A model generated the notes under the pieces. That model made no database searches and was not told where the DNA came from. It saw nothing but the letters and a program-made list of their open reading frames with translations. Shown here piece after piece: positions 1 through 7,987 of a stretch of 64,000 bases of DNA; the stretch's first letter is position 1; every line of letters begins with the position of its first letter. The translations under genes and the position numbers were made by a program. Origin of the DNA: Gammaproteobacteria bacterium (GTDB taxonomy: Bacteria; Pseudomonadota; Gammaproteobacteria; RBG-16-57-12); NCBI GenBank assembly GCA_022712945.1, contig JAFLJP010000053.1:1-64000 (forward strand), in the 5' to 3' direction.

Positions 1-7
1 GATTAGA

Positions 8-925
8 ATGCAGGTTTTGGTGACAGGTGGTGCGGGATTTATCGGTTCAAACCTTATCGATGATTTGCTGGGGAAAGGGGTCTCTATTCGTGTTTTGGAT
101 GATTTTTCGACGGGAAAATATAGCAATCTACCGATAAAGAATTCTCAGCTGGAAGTGGTTGAAGGGAGTGTGGCTGATGCGGCGCTGGTTGATCAGTGTG
201 CCGAAGGTGTTGATGCGATTGTGCATCTTGCTGCCGTTGCCTCGGTTCAAGCATCCGTTGATGAGCCAGTAGAGACTCATAAAACCAACTTTGATGGTAC
301 GCTCAATGTGCTGGAGGCGGCACGGAAGAACCGAGTCGAACGGGTGATATACGCCTCGTCGGCAGCCATTTACGGCGATACAGAAGTACTCCCAGTGGTT
401 GAGTCCACACCCAAAAAGCCGATGACCCCCTATGCAGCTGACAAATTGGCTGGTGAATACTATCTCGATTTTTACCACCGCCAGTTTGGTTTGAAATATT
501 GCGCCTTTCGCTTCTTTAATATCTATGGGCCACGGCAGGACCCTAATTCTCCCTATTCCGGAGTTATCAGCATCTTCACCAGCCGCATTTCTCAGAATAA
601 ACCAATAACCATTTATGGTGATGGTGAGCAGACACGGGACTTTGTCTTTGTTAAAGATCTAGTCAAAATATTAACCGCTGCAATCGATAAGCCCGATTTA
701 TCAGCGCATGTGATTAATGTCGGTTCGGGCAGGTCAATTTCATTAAATGAGATGATCTTGGCTATTGAATCGGCGGCAGGGAAATCGGTAGAAAAAAGCT
801 TCTCTAAAGCAAGAGCAGGTGATATTCGACACTCCCTATCTTCACCGGAAGAGTTGAAGAAGCTGGTCGGTATTTTGCCTGATACGCCTCTGAGTGAAGG
901 AATAACGTCATTGATTGATGTTTAA
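8..925 (+). CDS. NAD-dependent sugar epimerase/dehydratase (UDP-glucose 4-epimerase-like)
   Basis: Extended short-chain dehydrogenase of 305 aa, the usual length for nucleotide-sugar epimerases. It opens with the Rossmann loop TGGAGFIG (residues 6-13). The active-site Tyr-Lys pair is in PYAADKLAGEYY (about residue 140), preceded by the catalytic Ser in YASSAAIYGD, and RFFNIYGPRQDP is typical of the GalE/WbpP branch. Role (family knowledge): interconverts UDP-hexoses or UDP-HexNAc for polysaccharide precursors. It is the first gene in the window and lies before the initiating transferase of the XrtA locus, so it probably supplies a sugar for that polymer. Only seven bases precede the ATG, so promoter and RBS cannot be judged, but the N-terminus is where the Rossmann fold should start. 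Exact substrate unknown. Confidence 0.85.
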   Translation: MQVLVTGGAGFIGSNLIDDLLGKGVSIRVLDDFSTGKYSNLPIKNSQLEVVEGSVADAALVDQCAEGVDAIVHLAAVASVQASVDEPVETHKTNFDGTLNVLEAARKNRVERVIYASSAAIYGDTEVLPVVESTPKKPMTPYAADKLAGEYYLDFYHRQFGLKYCAFRFFNIYGPRQDPNSPYSGVISIFTSRISQNKPITIYGDGEQTRDFVFVKDLVKILTAAIDKPDLSAHVINVGSGRSISLNEMILAIESAAGKSVEKSFSKARAGDIRHSLSSPEELKKLVGILPDTPLSEGITSLIDV

Positions 926-1003
926 TAAATAATGCGTACATTTCCTACAGACACCTGTTGAAGTGAACAATGTCAGTGTTTTTGATTAATTTTTTATTCA
1001 TCA

Positions 1004-1020
1004 CTTAAATGTGATTTAAG
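1004..1020. promoter_or_regulatory. Perfect palindrome upstream of the sugar transferase gene
   Basis: CTTAAAT-GTG-ATTTAAG is a perfect 7-bp inverted repeat with a 3-base centre, ending 22 bases before the ATG at 1043. It overlaps a second one, ATCAC-N6-GTGAT (1000-1015). The position suits an operator or a 5' leader structure. No protein can be assigned to it from sequence. Confidence 0.35.
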
Positions 1021-1042
1021 TTAGAAGGTTGAGTATTCCGGT

Positions 1043-2446
1043 ATGGTTAGAATATTTAAACATTATGTTCCAACATCTCTGTTGTTGCTGGGAGTGCTTG
1101 AGTCACTCTTGTTGATATCAGCTCTTTTTTTGGCAGACGCCTTGCTTGGGCTTTTATCACAAGGTGCCGGTAGTACGGTAATTCACTTAACGAGTCCCAC
1201 CTTTTCGAATGCCAGCCTGTTACTTCTGGTGGTGTTTAGCTCTTTAATGGCTATGGGCCTGTATCGACGCAGGTTGAGTTGCAAAACAGGCGATTGGTTT
1301 TTGCGTATTACACTCGCTTTATTGATTGGTGGTTTGCTGATATACGGTATTTTCTCTCTCGTACTGAGCGTCGAGTTGAGTTGGGATGTTGTGTGGACGG
1401 CAATTCTTATCTCCTTTGTCGGCATAGCCTTCTTTCGTTTTGTTTTTTTCAAAGTGGCAGATCAAAAATATTTGAATAGACGAATTCTGGTTTTAGGGAC
1501 GGGTGATGCCGCACTGGAGGTGGCAAAGCTACGTCGCAAATCAGATTGTCGTGGCTGTACCATTGTCGGTTTTGTCAATGTGAGTGATGAGGAAGAGCTG
1601 ATTGAACGTGAAAAAATCCTGGAGAAAAAGGGCTCACTTTTTGAATTGGTAGAAGCTAATTTTATAGATGAACTGGTTGTAGCTATCATTGATCGACGCA
1701 AAACGCTACCCGTCGATGAGTTGCTGGAGTGTAAAATGCGGGGGACCCGGGTCATTGATCTGCCGACCTTTTTCGAACGTCAACTGGGGGTGTTGCGCCT
1801 GGATGTTATCAGTCCCGGCTGGATGATTTTTTCTGATGGGTTTAAATCAGGGCTACTGAGAGATGCAATCAAACGCAGTGTTGATTTAGGTGTCAGTCTG
1901 GCCATGCTGGTGGTGGTGTGGCCGATTATGTTGTTAACTGCCATGGCGATATTTATTGAATCGAAAGGGCGTGGTACGGTTTTTTATAAACAGTTTCGGG
2001 TAGGTGAGATGGGAGTGCCCTTCGAAGTGATTAAGTTCCGTAGTATGCGGATGGATGCCGAGAAAAATGGTGCGCAATGGGCCAGTGAAAATGACGATCG
2101 AATCACGGCGGTGGGGACGTTTATCCGTAAAACTCGCATTGATGAACTTCCTCAGTTGATCAATGTGTTGCGTGGTGATATGAGTTTTGTAGGGCCACGT
2201 CCGGAACGTCCTGAGTTTGTGACGCAGCTGGCGGAAAGTATTCCCTATTTTAATGACCGTCACATGGTTAAGCCGGGTATTACTGGCTGGGCACAGATTG
2301 GTTATCCTTACGGGGCATCGGAAGAGGACTCCAAACAGAAGTTGCAATATGACCTCTATTACGTGAAAAATTATAGTCTGTTTCTGGATCTGTCGATTAT
2401 TTTTCAAACGGCTGAGGTCATTTTGTGGGGCAAAGGTGCACGCTAG
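1043..2446 (+). CDS. Undecaprenyl-phosphate sugar phosphotransferase of the XrtA/EpsB type
   Basis: 467-aa polyprenyl glycosylphosphotransferase that would start the polysaccharide repeat unit by moving a sugar-1-phosphate onto undecaprenyl phosphate at the inner membrane. The N-terminal 140 residues carry four hydrophobic segments. A CoA-binding-like Rossmann domain follows (RRILVLGTGDAALEVAK, about 146-162). After one more membrane segment (about 280-305) comes the bacterial sugar transferase domain with KFRSMRMDAEKNG, RKTRIDELPQLINVLRGDMS and VGPRPERPEF. This architecture matches the PEP-CTERM/EpsH1-associated sugar transferase family. A hydrophobic start to the domain and the next genes (prsK, prsR, xrtA) support that assignment. 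Sugar specificity is not visible. Confidence 0.9.
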   Translation: MVRIFKHYVPTSLLLLGVLESLLLISALFLADALLGLLSQGAGSTVIHLTSPTFSNASLLLLVVFSSLMAMGLYRRRLSCKTGDWFLRITLALLIGGLLIYGIFSLVLSVELSWDVVWTAILISFVGIAFFRFVFFKVADQKYLNRRILVLGTGDAALEVAKLRRKSDCRGCTIVGFVNVSDEEELIEREKILEKKGSLFELVEANFIDELVVAIIDRRKTLPVDELLECKMRGTRVIDLPTFFERQLGVLRLDVISPGWMIFSDGFKSGLLRDAIKRSVDLGVSLAMLVVVWPIMLLTAMAIFIESKGRGTVFYKQFRVGEMGVPFEVIKFRSMRMDAEKNGAQWASENDDRITAVGTFIRKTRIDELPQLINVLRGDMSFVGPRPERPEFVTQLAESIPYFNDRHMVKPGITGWAQIGYPYGASEEDSKQKLQYDLYYVKNYSLFLDLSIIFQTAEVILWGKGAR

Positions 2447-2597
2447 TTAGCTTGCTGATATGAACACTATTGGCTTCGAGTTTATAGCTGGTTTGTCGGG
2501 TGGCGTGTCAACGATAGAGCGGATTACACGCTCGTGTTGATGTCTGACTACACAGTAGCGTTTTGTTACGCCCTATTCAATTGAGGATTTCAGAATA

Positions 2598-4652
2598 ATG
2601 GCCGAGCTGTTATACCTCATTTCTAGTGTCGTTTTTTTTGCCTTTGCGTTGGCGGCACTGTTTTTTGTTCGTTATCATCCAGTAAAAACCAGCTTCATCT
2701 CTGCGCTTTTGATGACCTCATTGTGGGCCGGTATCTCTGCTTTTGGCCCAACGCTTTTATGGCACTATCTCGAACTTACTCGAGATCTGTCATGGCTTTG
2801 GTTGCTCATTCATCTCTTGAATCCCACCTTGAAGTGGTCGTACTTTGAGCCCACTTTTCGTCGAGGAGTGCTGTTTTTCAGCGTGCTTTTTTTAGCTCTG
2901 TTGGCGGTGGATATCTATTTCTCTTTATACTTGACCAACACCAGTCGCTCGACACTGTTTTCTCTCTGGTCTTATGAGTACCTGCTGCTCTCTATTGCAG
3001 GGTTGATTCTGGTTGAGCAGTTACTGCGCAATGCAGATGCCGAGTTGCTGTGGGCGATTAAACTGCTGTCGATTGTGATTGCTGTGCAGTTTGTATATGA
3101 CATGGTGCTCTACTCCTCATCACTGTTAAGAGTTGACCTTAACCCGCATTTATGGCGTGCACGCCCCATCTTTATCCTTCTATTAATCCCGTTGATGTGG
3201 ATCTCAATGCAGCGGATTACCAATCGAAAGAGCAAGGTGGTTATTTCTCACCATATTGCATTTCACGGTATTAGTCTGATTGGCGTTGGCGGTTACCTGC
3301 TACTGATGTCTGCCATCGGTTACTACATCCAGTTATCAAACCGAGAGTGGGGGCCGTTTGTTCAGATCATATTTCTCTGTATTGCGCTGCTAGTTTTAGT
3401 GGTTTTAGTTTTTTCAGGGCAGGTGAGAGCAAAAATTAAGGTCTACATCAGCAAACACTTTTTTGATTATAAATATGATTATAGAGATGAGTGGTTACGT
3501 TTCTCAAACTCTTTCTCTGTATTGAAAAGTGACACCTCTCTTGAGGAACGAATCATCCTCTCAATCGCTAATATTATTGACAGCACTGGCGGCTCGATTT
3601 GGATGAAGGATGGGGAGGAATACACCAATAACGTATGCTTGAACCATGCGCTACTACCCAAGCTCAGTGATCGGAATGAAGGTAATTTGGTTGCCTTTTT
3701 GGAGGAGAGTGGCTGGGTTGTTGATGTGCGTGAATATCAGCAAAACTCTGAGCGATACGAGTGGTTAATGTTGCCCGAATGGTTGCAGCATGAAGCCAGT
3801 ATCAGATTATTGGTTCCGATCGTTCACCAAGGGAAGCCGTTGGCTATTTTGGGGTTGAACCAGCCCCGGGCCGACAGGGAATTTAACTGGGAGGATCGCG
3901 ATTTGCTGAAGACGGTCGCCCAGCAGTCAGCCGGGTATTTAACATTGATGAACCTATCCCAGGAGCTGCATGATGCGAAGCAGTTTGAGGCATTTAACCG
4001 TTTGTCAGCCTATGTTGTTCATGATCTGAAAAATGTTGTTTCACAGCTTTCACTGGTGGTGAAAAATGCGGAAAAGCACAAAAATAATCCTGAATTTATA
4101 GAGTCGGCACTACTGACTGTTGATAATGCCGCAAAAAAAATGAACCGTATGCTTCAGCAATTAAGAAAAGATCGAAGCATGATAGACTCTACCAGCAATG
4201 ACTATGTCGACTTGGCCGCCTGCCTGGCCGTTGTCTGTGAGGCAAGACAGGAGAGCAAACCATCTCTTGTGTTGATTAATGAGAGTAATGAAACGCCGTA
4301 TATCCTTGCGGATGGAGAGCGCCTAGAGGTTGTTCTTGGTCATCTGGCGCAAAATGCCCAAGAGGCCACGCCTGAGTCTGGGCGGGTTGAGCTAATGCTT
4401 CAGGTTGATGAGCACAATCAGGCTGTTATCCGGGTTCGTGATAGTGGCTGTGGCATGACGAAGGCGTTTATCCAAAACCGTCTATTCAAACCCTTTGATA
4501 CAACAAAAGGGAATGCCGGCATGGGAATCGGGGTGTATGAGGCGAGAGAATATATTCAAAATATAGGCGGCAGATTAACCGTGACCAGTACGGTGGGGCA
4601 GGGAACGATTTTTAGTTTCAGTGTTCCGGTTGTAAAAAACAAGTCGCTATAG
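2598..4652 (+). CDS. prsK: PEP-CTERM system sensor histidine kinase PrsK
   Basis: 684-aa membrane sensor kinase. About eight hydrophobic helices fill residues 1-285, a GAF-like region follows (about 300-450), then a phosphoacceptor helix VVHDLKNVVSQLSLV with His475. The ATPase domain shows the N-box QNAQEATP, G1 VRDSGCGMTK and G2 GNAGMGIGVYEAREYI. The architecture matches the PrsK family (established). PrsK is the partner of the PrsR activator encoded 54 bases downstream, and the pair is known to accompany exosortase A and to control PEP-CTERM protein genes. The signal sensed is unknown. A 151-base gap with a small GAGCG-GATTACA-CGCTC hairpin (about 2518-2534) precedes it, so it may have its own promoter. 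Confidence 0.92.
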   Translation: MAELLYLISSVVFFAFALAALFFVRYHPVKTSFISALLMTSLWAGISAFGPTLLWHYLELTRDLSWLWLLIHLLNPTLKWSYFEPTFRRGVLFFSVLFLALLAVDIYFSLYLTNTSRSTLFSLWSYEYLLLSIAGLILVEQLLRNADAELLWAIKLLSIVIAVQFVYDMVLYSSSLLRVDLNPHLWRARPIFILLLIPLMWISMQRITNRKSKVVISHHIAFHGISLIGVGGYLLLMSAIGYYIQLSNREWGPFVQIIFLCIALLVLVVLVFSGQVRAKIKVYISKHFFDYKYDYRDEWLRFSNSFSVLKSDTSLEERIILSIANIIDSTGGSIWMKDGEEYTNNVCLNHALLPKLSDRNEGNLVAFLEESGWVVDVREYQQNSERYEWLMLPEWLQHEASIRLLVPIVHQGKPLAILGLNQPRADREFNWEDRDLLKTVAQQSAGYLTLMNLSQELHDAKQFEAFNRLSAYVVHDLKNVVSQLSLVVKNAEKHKNNPEFIESALLTVDNAAKKMNRMLQQLRKDRSMIDSTSNDYVDLAACLAVVCEARQESKPSLVLINESNETPYILADGERLEVVLGHLAQNAQEATPESGRVELMLQVDEHNQAVIRVRDSGCGMTKAFIQNRLFKPFDTTKGNAGMGIGVYEAREYIQNIGGRLTVTSTVGQGTIFSFSVPVVKNKSL

Positions 4653-4706
4653 AGATGATGTGAAAATCAGGTAGGGCACGAATGGATATGAAAATTGGGT
4701 AGTCAG

Positions 4707-6062
4707 ATGAAAAAACCACAAAAGCTACTTGTGATCGAAGATGATCCCGGAATGCAGAGTCAGCTCAAATGGGGGTTTGATGAGTATGAGGTCATCATTT
4801 CCGGCAGCCGCACCGAAGGTGTTGTCGCCTTAAGGCGGCATGAGCCATTTGTGGTGCTACTGGATTTGGGGCTTCCACCTGATGCAGAAAATGCGACAGA
4901 GGGTTTGGCGGCGTTGGAAGAGATCATGTCGCTCTCTCCACACACCAAGGTGATCGTGGTGACCGGTAACGATGACCGGGCCAATGCGGTTAAAGCGATA
5001 TCCATGGGGGCATTTGATTTTTATCAAAAGCCGATTGAACTTGATATTTTGAGCTTGATTGTGAGCCGAGCATTTCATGTTCATGCTCTGGAGAGAGAGA
5101 ACCGGCTTTTAAGTAACATGGCCAGAAGTGCGTTGTCGGGTATTGTATCGTCCAGCCCGGAGATGCAGAAAGTCTGCAAAGTGACTGAAAAGGTGGCACC
5201 AACCAATGCAACTATATTGATTTTGGGCGAGAGTGGAACGGGTAAGGAGCTGATTGCCAAGGCGTTGCACGACTTGAGTCCACGTGTAAACAAGCGCTTT
5301 GTGGCAATTAATTGTGCAGCAATTCCAGAAAACCTGCTTGAAAGTGAACTGTTTGGTTATGAAAAAGGTGCGTTTACCGGTGCAGCAAAGCAGACCATTG
5401 GCCGGATTGAATATGCGAATGGTGGTACGCTTTTTTTGGATGAAATCGGCGATATGCCGCCACTGCTGCAAACCAAAATGTTGCGTTTTTTACAAGAGCG
5501 GGTAGTCGAACGAATTGGTGGCAGAGGGGAAATTCCGGTCGATGTCAGAGTGGTGTGTGCAACCCATCAAAATATTGAAGAGCTGATCTCATCGGGGGCG
5601 TTCAGAGAAGACCTCTATTACCGTATTTCAGAGATTACCGTAAAGATCCCGGCTTTAAGGGAGAGGGCTGGTGATGCAGTGTTACTGGCGCGTCACTTTT
5701 TAATTAAATATACCAGTGAGATGGGGAGTGCAGTGAAAGGTTTTACCACAGATGCCGTGCATAGTATCGAGCATCACTCGTGGAAGGGAAATGTCCGTGA
5801 GTTGGAGAACCGTGTAAAGCGGGCGGTGATTATGGCAGATGGCCCTTCGATTACCCTTGATGACCTCGAATTGTCGGCATCAGAAGCCCCTCCAGCTCTA
5901 TTGAGTCTGCGCCAGGTTCGTGAAAAGGCAGAGCTCGGTGCATTAATTCAGGCGATGGCGATGTGTGATGGTAATATTTCACAAGCGGCAGAGATGTTGG
6001 GCGTAAGTCGTCCAACACTGTACGATTTGTTGGATAAATACCAGGTCAGAGATAGCTCGTGA
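4707..6062 (+). CDS. prsR: PEP-CTERM-box response regulator PrsR (sigma-54 activator)
   Basis: 451-aa NtrC-type regulator. The receiver domain has the acidic pair in VIEDDPG and the phosphoacceptor Asp53 in VVLLDLGLPP. The AAA+ domain has Walker A GESGTGKELIAKAL, the sigma-54 contact loop GAFTGAAK and Walker B GGTLFLDEIGDM. The C-terminal Fis-type helix-turn-helix is GNISQAAEMLGVSRPTLYDLL. It should be phosphorylated by PrsK and open sigma-54 promoters of PEP-CTERM genes; one such promoter is visible at 40318-40333. I chose the ATG at 4707 over an in-frame TTG at 4695 because MKKPQKLLVIEDD is the normal receiver start. A hairpin terminator follows at 6124-6150. Confidence 0.93.
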   Translation: MKKPQKLLVIEDDPGMQSQLKWGFDEYEVIISGSRTEGVVALRRHEPFVVLLDLGLPPDAENATEGLAALEEIMSLSPHTKVIVVTGNDDRANAVKAISMGAFDFYQKPIELDILSLIVSRAFHVHALERENRLLSNMARSALSGIVSSSPEMQKVCKVTEKVAPTNATILILGESGTGKELIAKALHDLSPRVNKRFVAINCAAIPENLLESELFGYEKGAFTGAAKQTIGRIEYANGGTLFLDEIGDMPPLLQTKMLRFLQERVVERIGGRGEIPVDVRVVCATHQNIEELISSGAFREDLYYRISEITVKIPALRERAGDAVLLARHFLIKYTSEMGSAVKGFTTDAVHSIEHHSWKGNVRELENRVKRAVIMADGPSITLDDLELSASEAPPALLSLRQVREKAELGALIQAMAMCDGNISQAAEMLGVSRPTLYDLLDKYQVRDSS

Positions 6063-6123
6063 CCTCTCCGTAGTGCGTGCAGGCACGCCTCACTAATTTT
6101 GCAATAAACTTAAAAATATCGCG

Positions 6124-6150
6124 CAGTCGCCTGTTTAGCGGCTGTTTTTT
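6124..6150 (+). terminator. Rho-independent terminator after prsR
   Basis: CAGTCGC pairs with GCGGCTG (one G-T pair) around a 7-base loop and is followed at once by six T. It lies 62 bases after the prsR stop and ends the prsK-prsR transcript before xrtA. Confidence 0.7.
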
Positions 6151-6264
6151 GTTTTGCTACGACGCCAAGAGCTTGTTAACATGCGCCCCTCTATCCGGAG
6201 GAGTGGATGGGTGTGATGGATATGCCTATTTGTCGGTAGGTGCGACTGGACGTTTAACTGTGCT

Positions 6265-7788
6265 ATGAAGTGTGAAGCTGAAATTCAATGGAAGGGTGCC
6301 GTTTCAGTCCTGTTGCTGAGCTTTGGGCTAATATTCTATTCGTACTGGGATACTTTCGCACACTTGTTTTCCCAGTGGAATAACGTTGATAACGGTGAAT
6401 ATGCTCACGGCTGGTTGATTGTTGCCGTTGTGGTCTATCTGATTTGGGATAAACGGCTGGTTTTAGCCAAGATGCAACCCAGGCTGGACTTTAGACCTGT
6501 GGTTCTCCTTCCCATTATTGGTTTCCTCTGGTTGATTGGTGCGCTGATCGACACCAATTTACTGCAAATCATCAGTGTTATCCTGATCTTGATGCTGAGC
6601 GTCTGGTTTGCTCTCGGTTACCGTGTTGCGAAGGTGTTGCTCTTTGCAATGCTGTTTATCTTTTTTGCAACACCGGTTTGGCTGCCGTTACAGACAATAT
6701 TTCAGACTTTTACTGTCCACGCTGTCTATCAAATGCTTGTGGTGATGGATATTCCAGTGATCAGGGATGGCTATCTATTGACTATTCCGGAGGGCAGTTT
6801 TGCGGTGCTTGAGGCTTGTAGCGGATTGCGTTACTTCCTGGTTGCCTTCGCCCTCTCAACACTATTTTCCTATCTCAACTTCTATCGCTTCAAGATCAGG
6901 TTGTTGTATGTCCTGCTGTTTTTAGTTGCGTCACTGTTGGCTAACTGGCTACGGGTGTTTGTGGTTATTTATGCCGGGCACCTGACACAAATGGAGCATC
7001 CCTATATTCATGATCATGCCAATCTGGGTTGGTATATTTTTTTGGTGATGATAGTTGGCTTATACTGGTTCGGTTACAAATATCTCCCGAAATGGGATAT
7101 GCCGCCTCCCAAAAAAGAGAAGAGATCAGAGGTGAGTAATGGTCAGCTTATGGTAACACCGGTGAAAGGTGCTGCTGTGCTGCTGGTCTTGGCATTATTG
7201 GTTGCACCGCCTGGGTTATCCGCTTATTTGAGTGGAAGTGTCCAAATGCTGCCAAAAAATGTTGGTATGCCGGATATTGGCGAGTGGGCCCTCCTGCCTG
7301 CGTCACAAGATGGGTTGCTACTCCCAGATTATAAACAGGCTGACCTGACCATCGGTGCTGCTTACCAAGGTCAGCTTGAAATGGTGCAGGCAGCTGTGTC
7401 GTTTTACTCATCTTCCCAGCGTGGCGTGAGTCTCATTGATCACGCCAATCAAATTGTCGATGGGGTGCAGTGGTCGTTGCTGGCATCGGAAAAAAGTCAG
7501 CAGGTGCAAGGTGGTCAGATCAAAGAGGTTATTGTTCGGCCTCTCATGGGGCCGGAACGGGTGGTGTGGTACTGGTATCGGGTGGGTGGCCGGGATGCAA
7601 CGGACAAGTACGAAGCTAAAATGTTTGAGGTGTTTGGGGTGTTAGCAGGACGCCCTGACGGGGCGCTAATTATGATTTCTGCGGGTTACAATATTAATCC
7701 TGATGAGGCTAGAGCGGTTTTGCACTCTTTCTACGGGGCAGCGCGACCGGGTTTGAATAGTTTTGTGGATAATCTTGCTGGTGGGTAG
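6265..7788 (+). CDS. xrtA: Exosortase A with fused EpsI domain
   Basis: 507-aa polytopic membrane protein. Residues 1-275 form the exosortase with about eight membrane helices and the catalytic set Cys185 (LEACSGLRY), Arg230 (LANWLRVF) and His251 (HDHANLGW). After one more hydrophobic segment near residue 300, the C-terminal 200 residues form a periplasmic EpsI-type domain (MPDIGEWALLP onward). Family role: a transpeptidase-like protease that recognises PEP-CTERM tails, removes them and sorts the protein to the cell surface or matrix. The neighbours prsK, prsR, prsT and the EPS export genes make this the XrtA subtype. A 202-base leader with a terminator precedes it, so it probably starts a new transcript. 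Its one visible substrate in the window is at 39692-40273. Confidence 0.95.
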   Translation: MKCEAEIQWKGAVSVLLLSFGLIFYSYWDTFAHLFSQWNNVDNGEYAHGWLIVAVVVYLIWDKRLVLAKMQPRLDFRPVVLLPIIGFLWLIGALIDTNLLQIISVILILMLSVWFALGYRVAKVLLFAMLFIFFATPVWLPLQTIFQTFTVHAVYQMLVVMDIPVIRDGYLLTIPEGSFAVLEACSGLRYFLVAFALSTLFSYLNFYRFKIRLLYVLLFLVASLLANWLRVFVVIYAGHLTQMEHPYIHDHANLGWYIFLVMIVGLYWFGYKYLPKWDMPPPKKEKRSEVSNGQLMVTPVKGAAVLLVLALLVAPPGLSAYLSGSVQMLPKNVGMPDIGEWALLPASQDGLLLPDYKQADLTIGAAYQGQLEMVQAAVSFYSSSQRGVSLIDHANQIVDGVQWSLLASEKSQQVQGGQIKEVIVRPLMGPERVVWYWYRVGGRDATDKYEAKMFEVFGVLAGRPDGALIMISAGYNINPDEARAVLHSFYGAARPGLNSFVDNLAGG

Positions 7789-7792
7789 CCAC

Positions 7793-7958
7793 TTAAGGAA
7801 GCTCTGAACAAGTCATGATTATTTTATGCTAGCTGAAATCGCCCTCATCCGTTCCGAAAATTGCACCAATAGAGAAACTATTGCGGCGCATTTCGAAACA
7901 AATGAGAACAATTTCCGCTCAGCTTAATTTTAACCAGACTTATTCAGAGTTTCCTTAA
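7793..7958. repeat. Fold-back MITE-like element, 166 bp
   Basis: The ends are terminal inverted repeats: TTAAGGAAGCTCTGAACAAGTC at the left (first 20 bases TTAAGGAAGCTCTGAACAAG) and GACTTATTCAGAGTTTCCTTAA (last 20 CTTATTCAGAGTTTCCTTAA) at the right, differing at about two sites. Inner arms also pair (CAATAG/CTATTG and CTCAT/ATGAG), so the whole element can fold back. There is no coding capacity. Related shorter copies lie at 11660-11730 and 38734-38764. It separates xrtA from prsT. Confidence 0.7.
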
Positions 7959-7987
7959 TGACAGATGGGCAAAGAGGTGTAGGGATC

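Noticed and set aside
6077..6268. 63-codon open frame before xrtA
   Set aside because: It contains the prsR terminator hairpin and has no domain.
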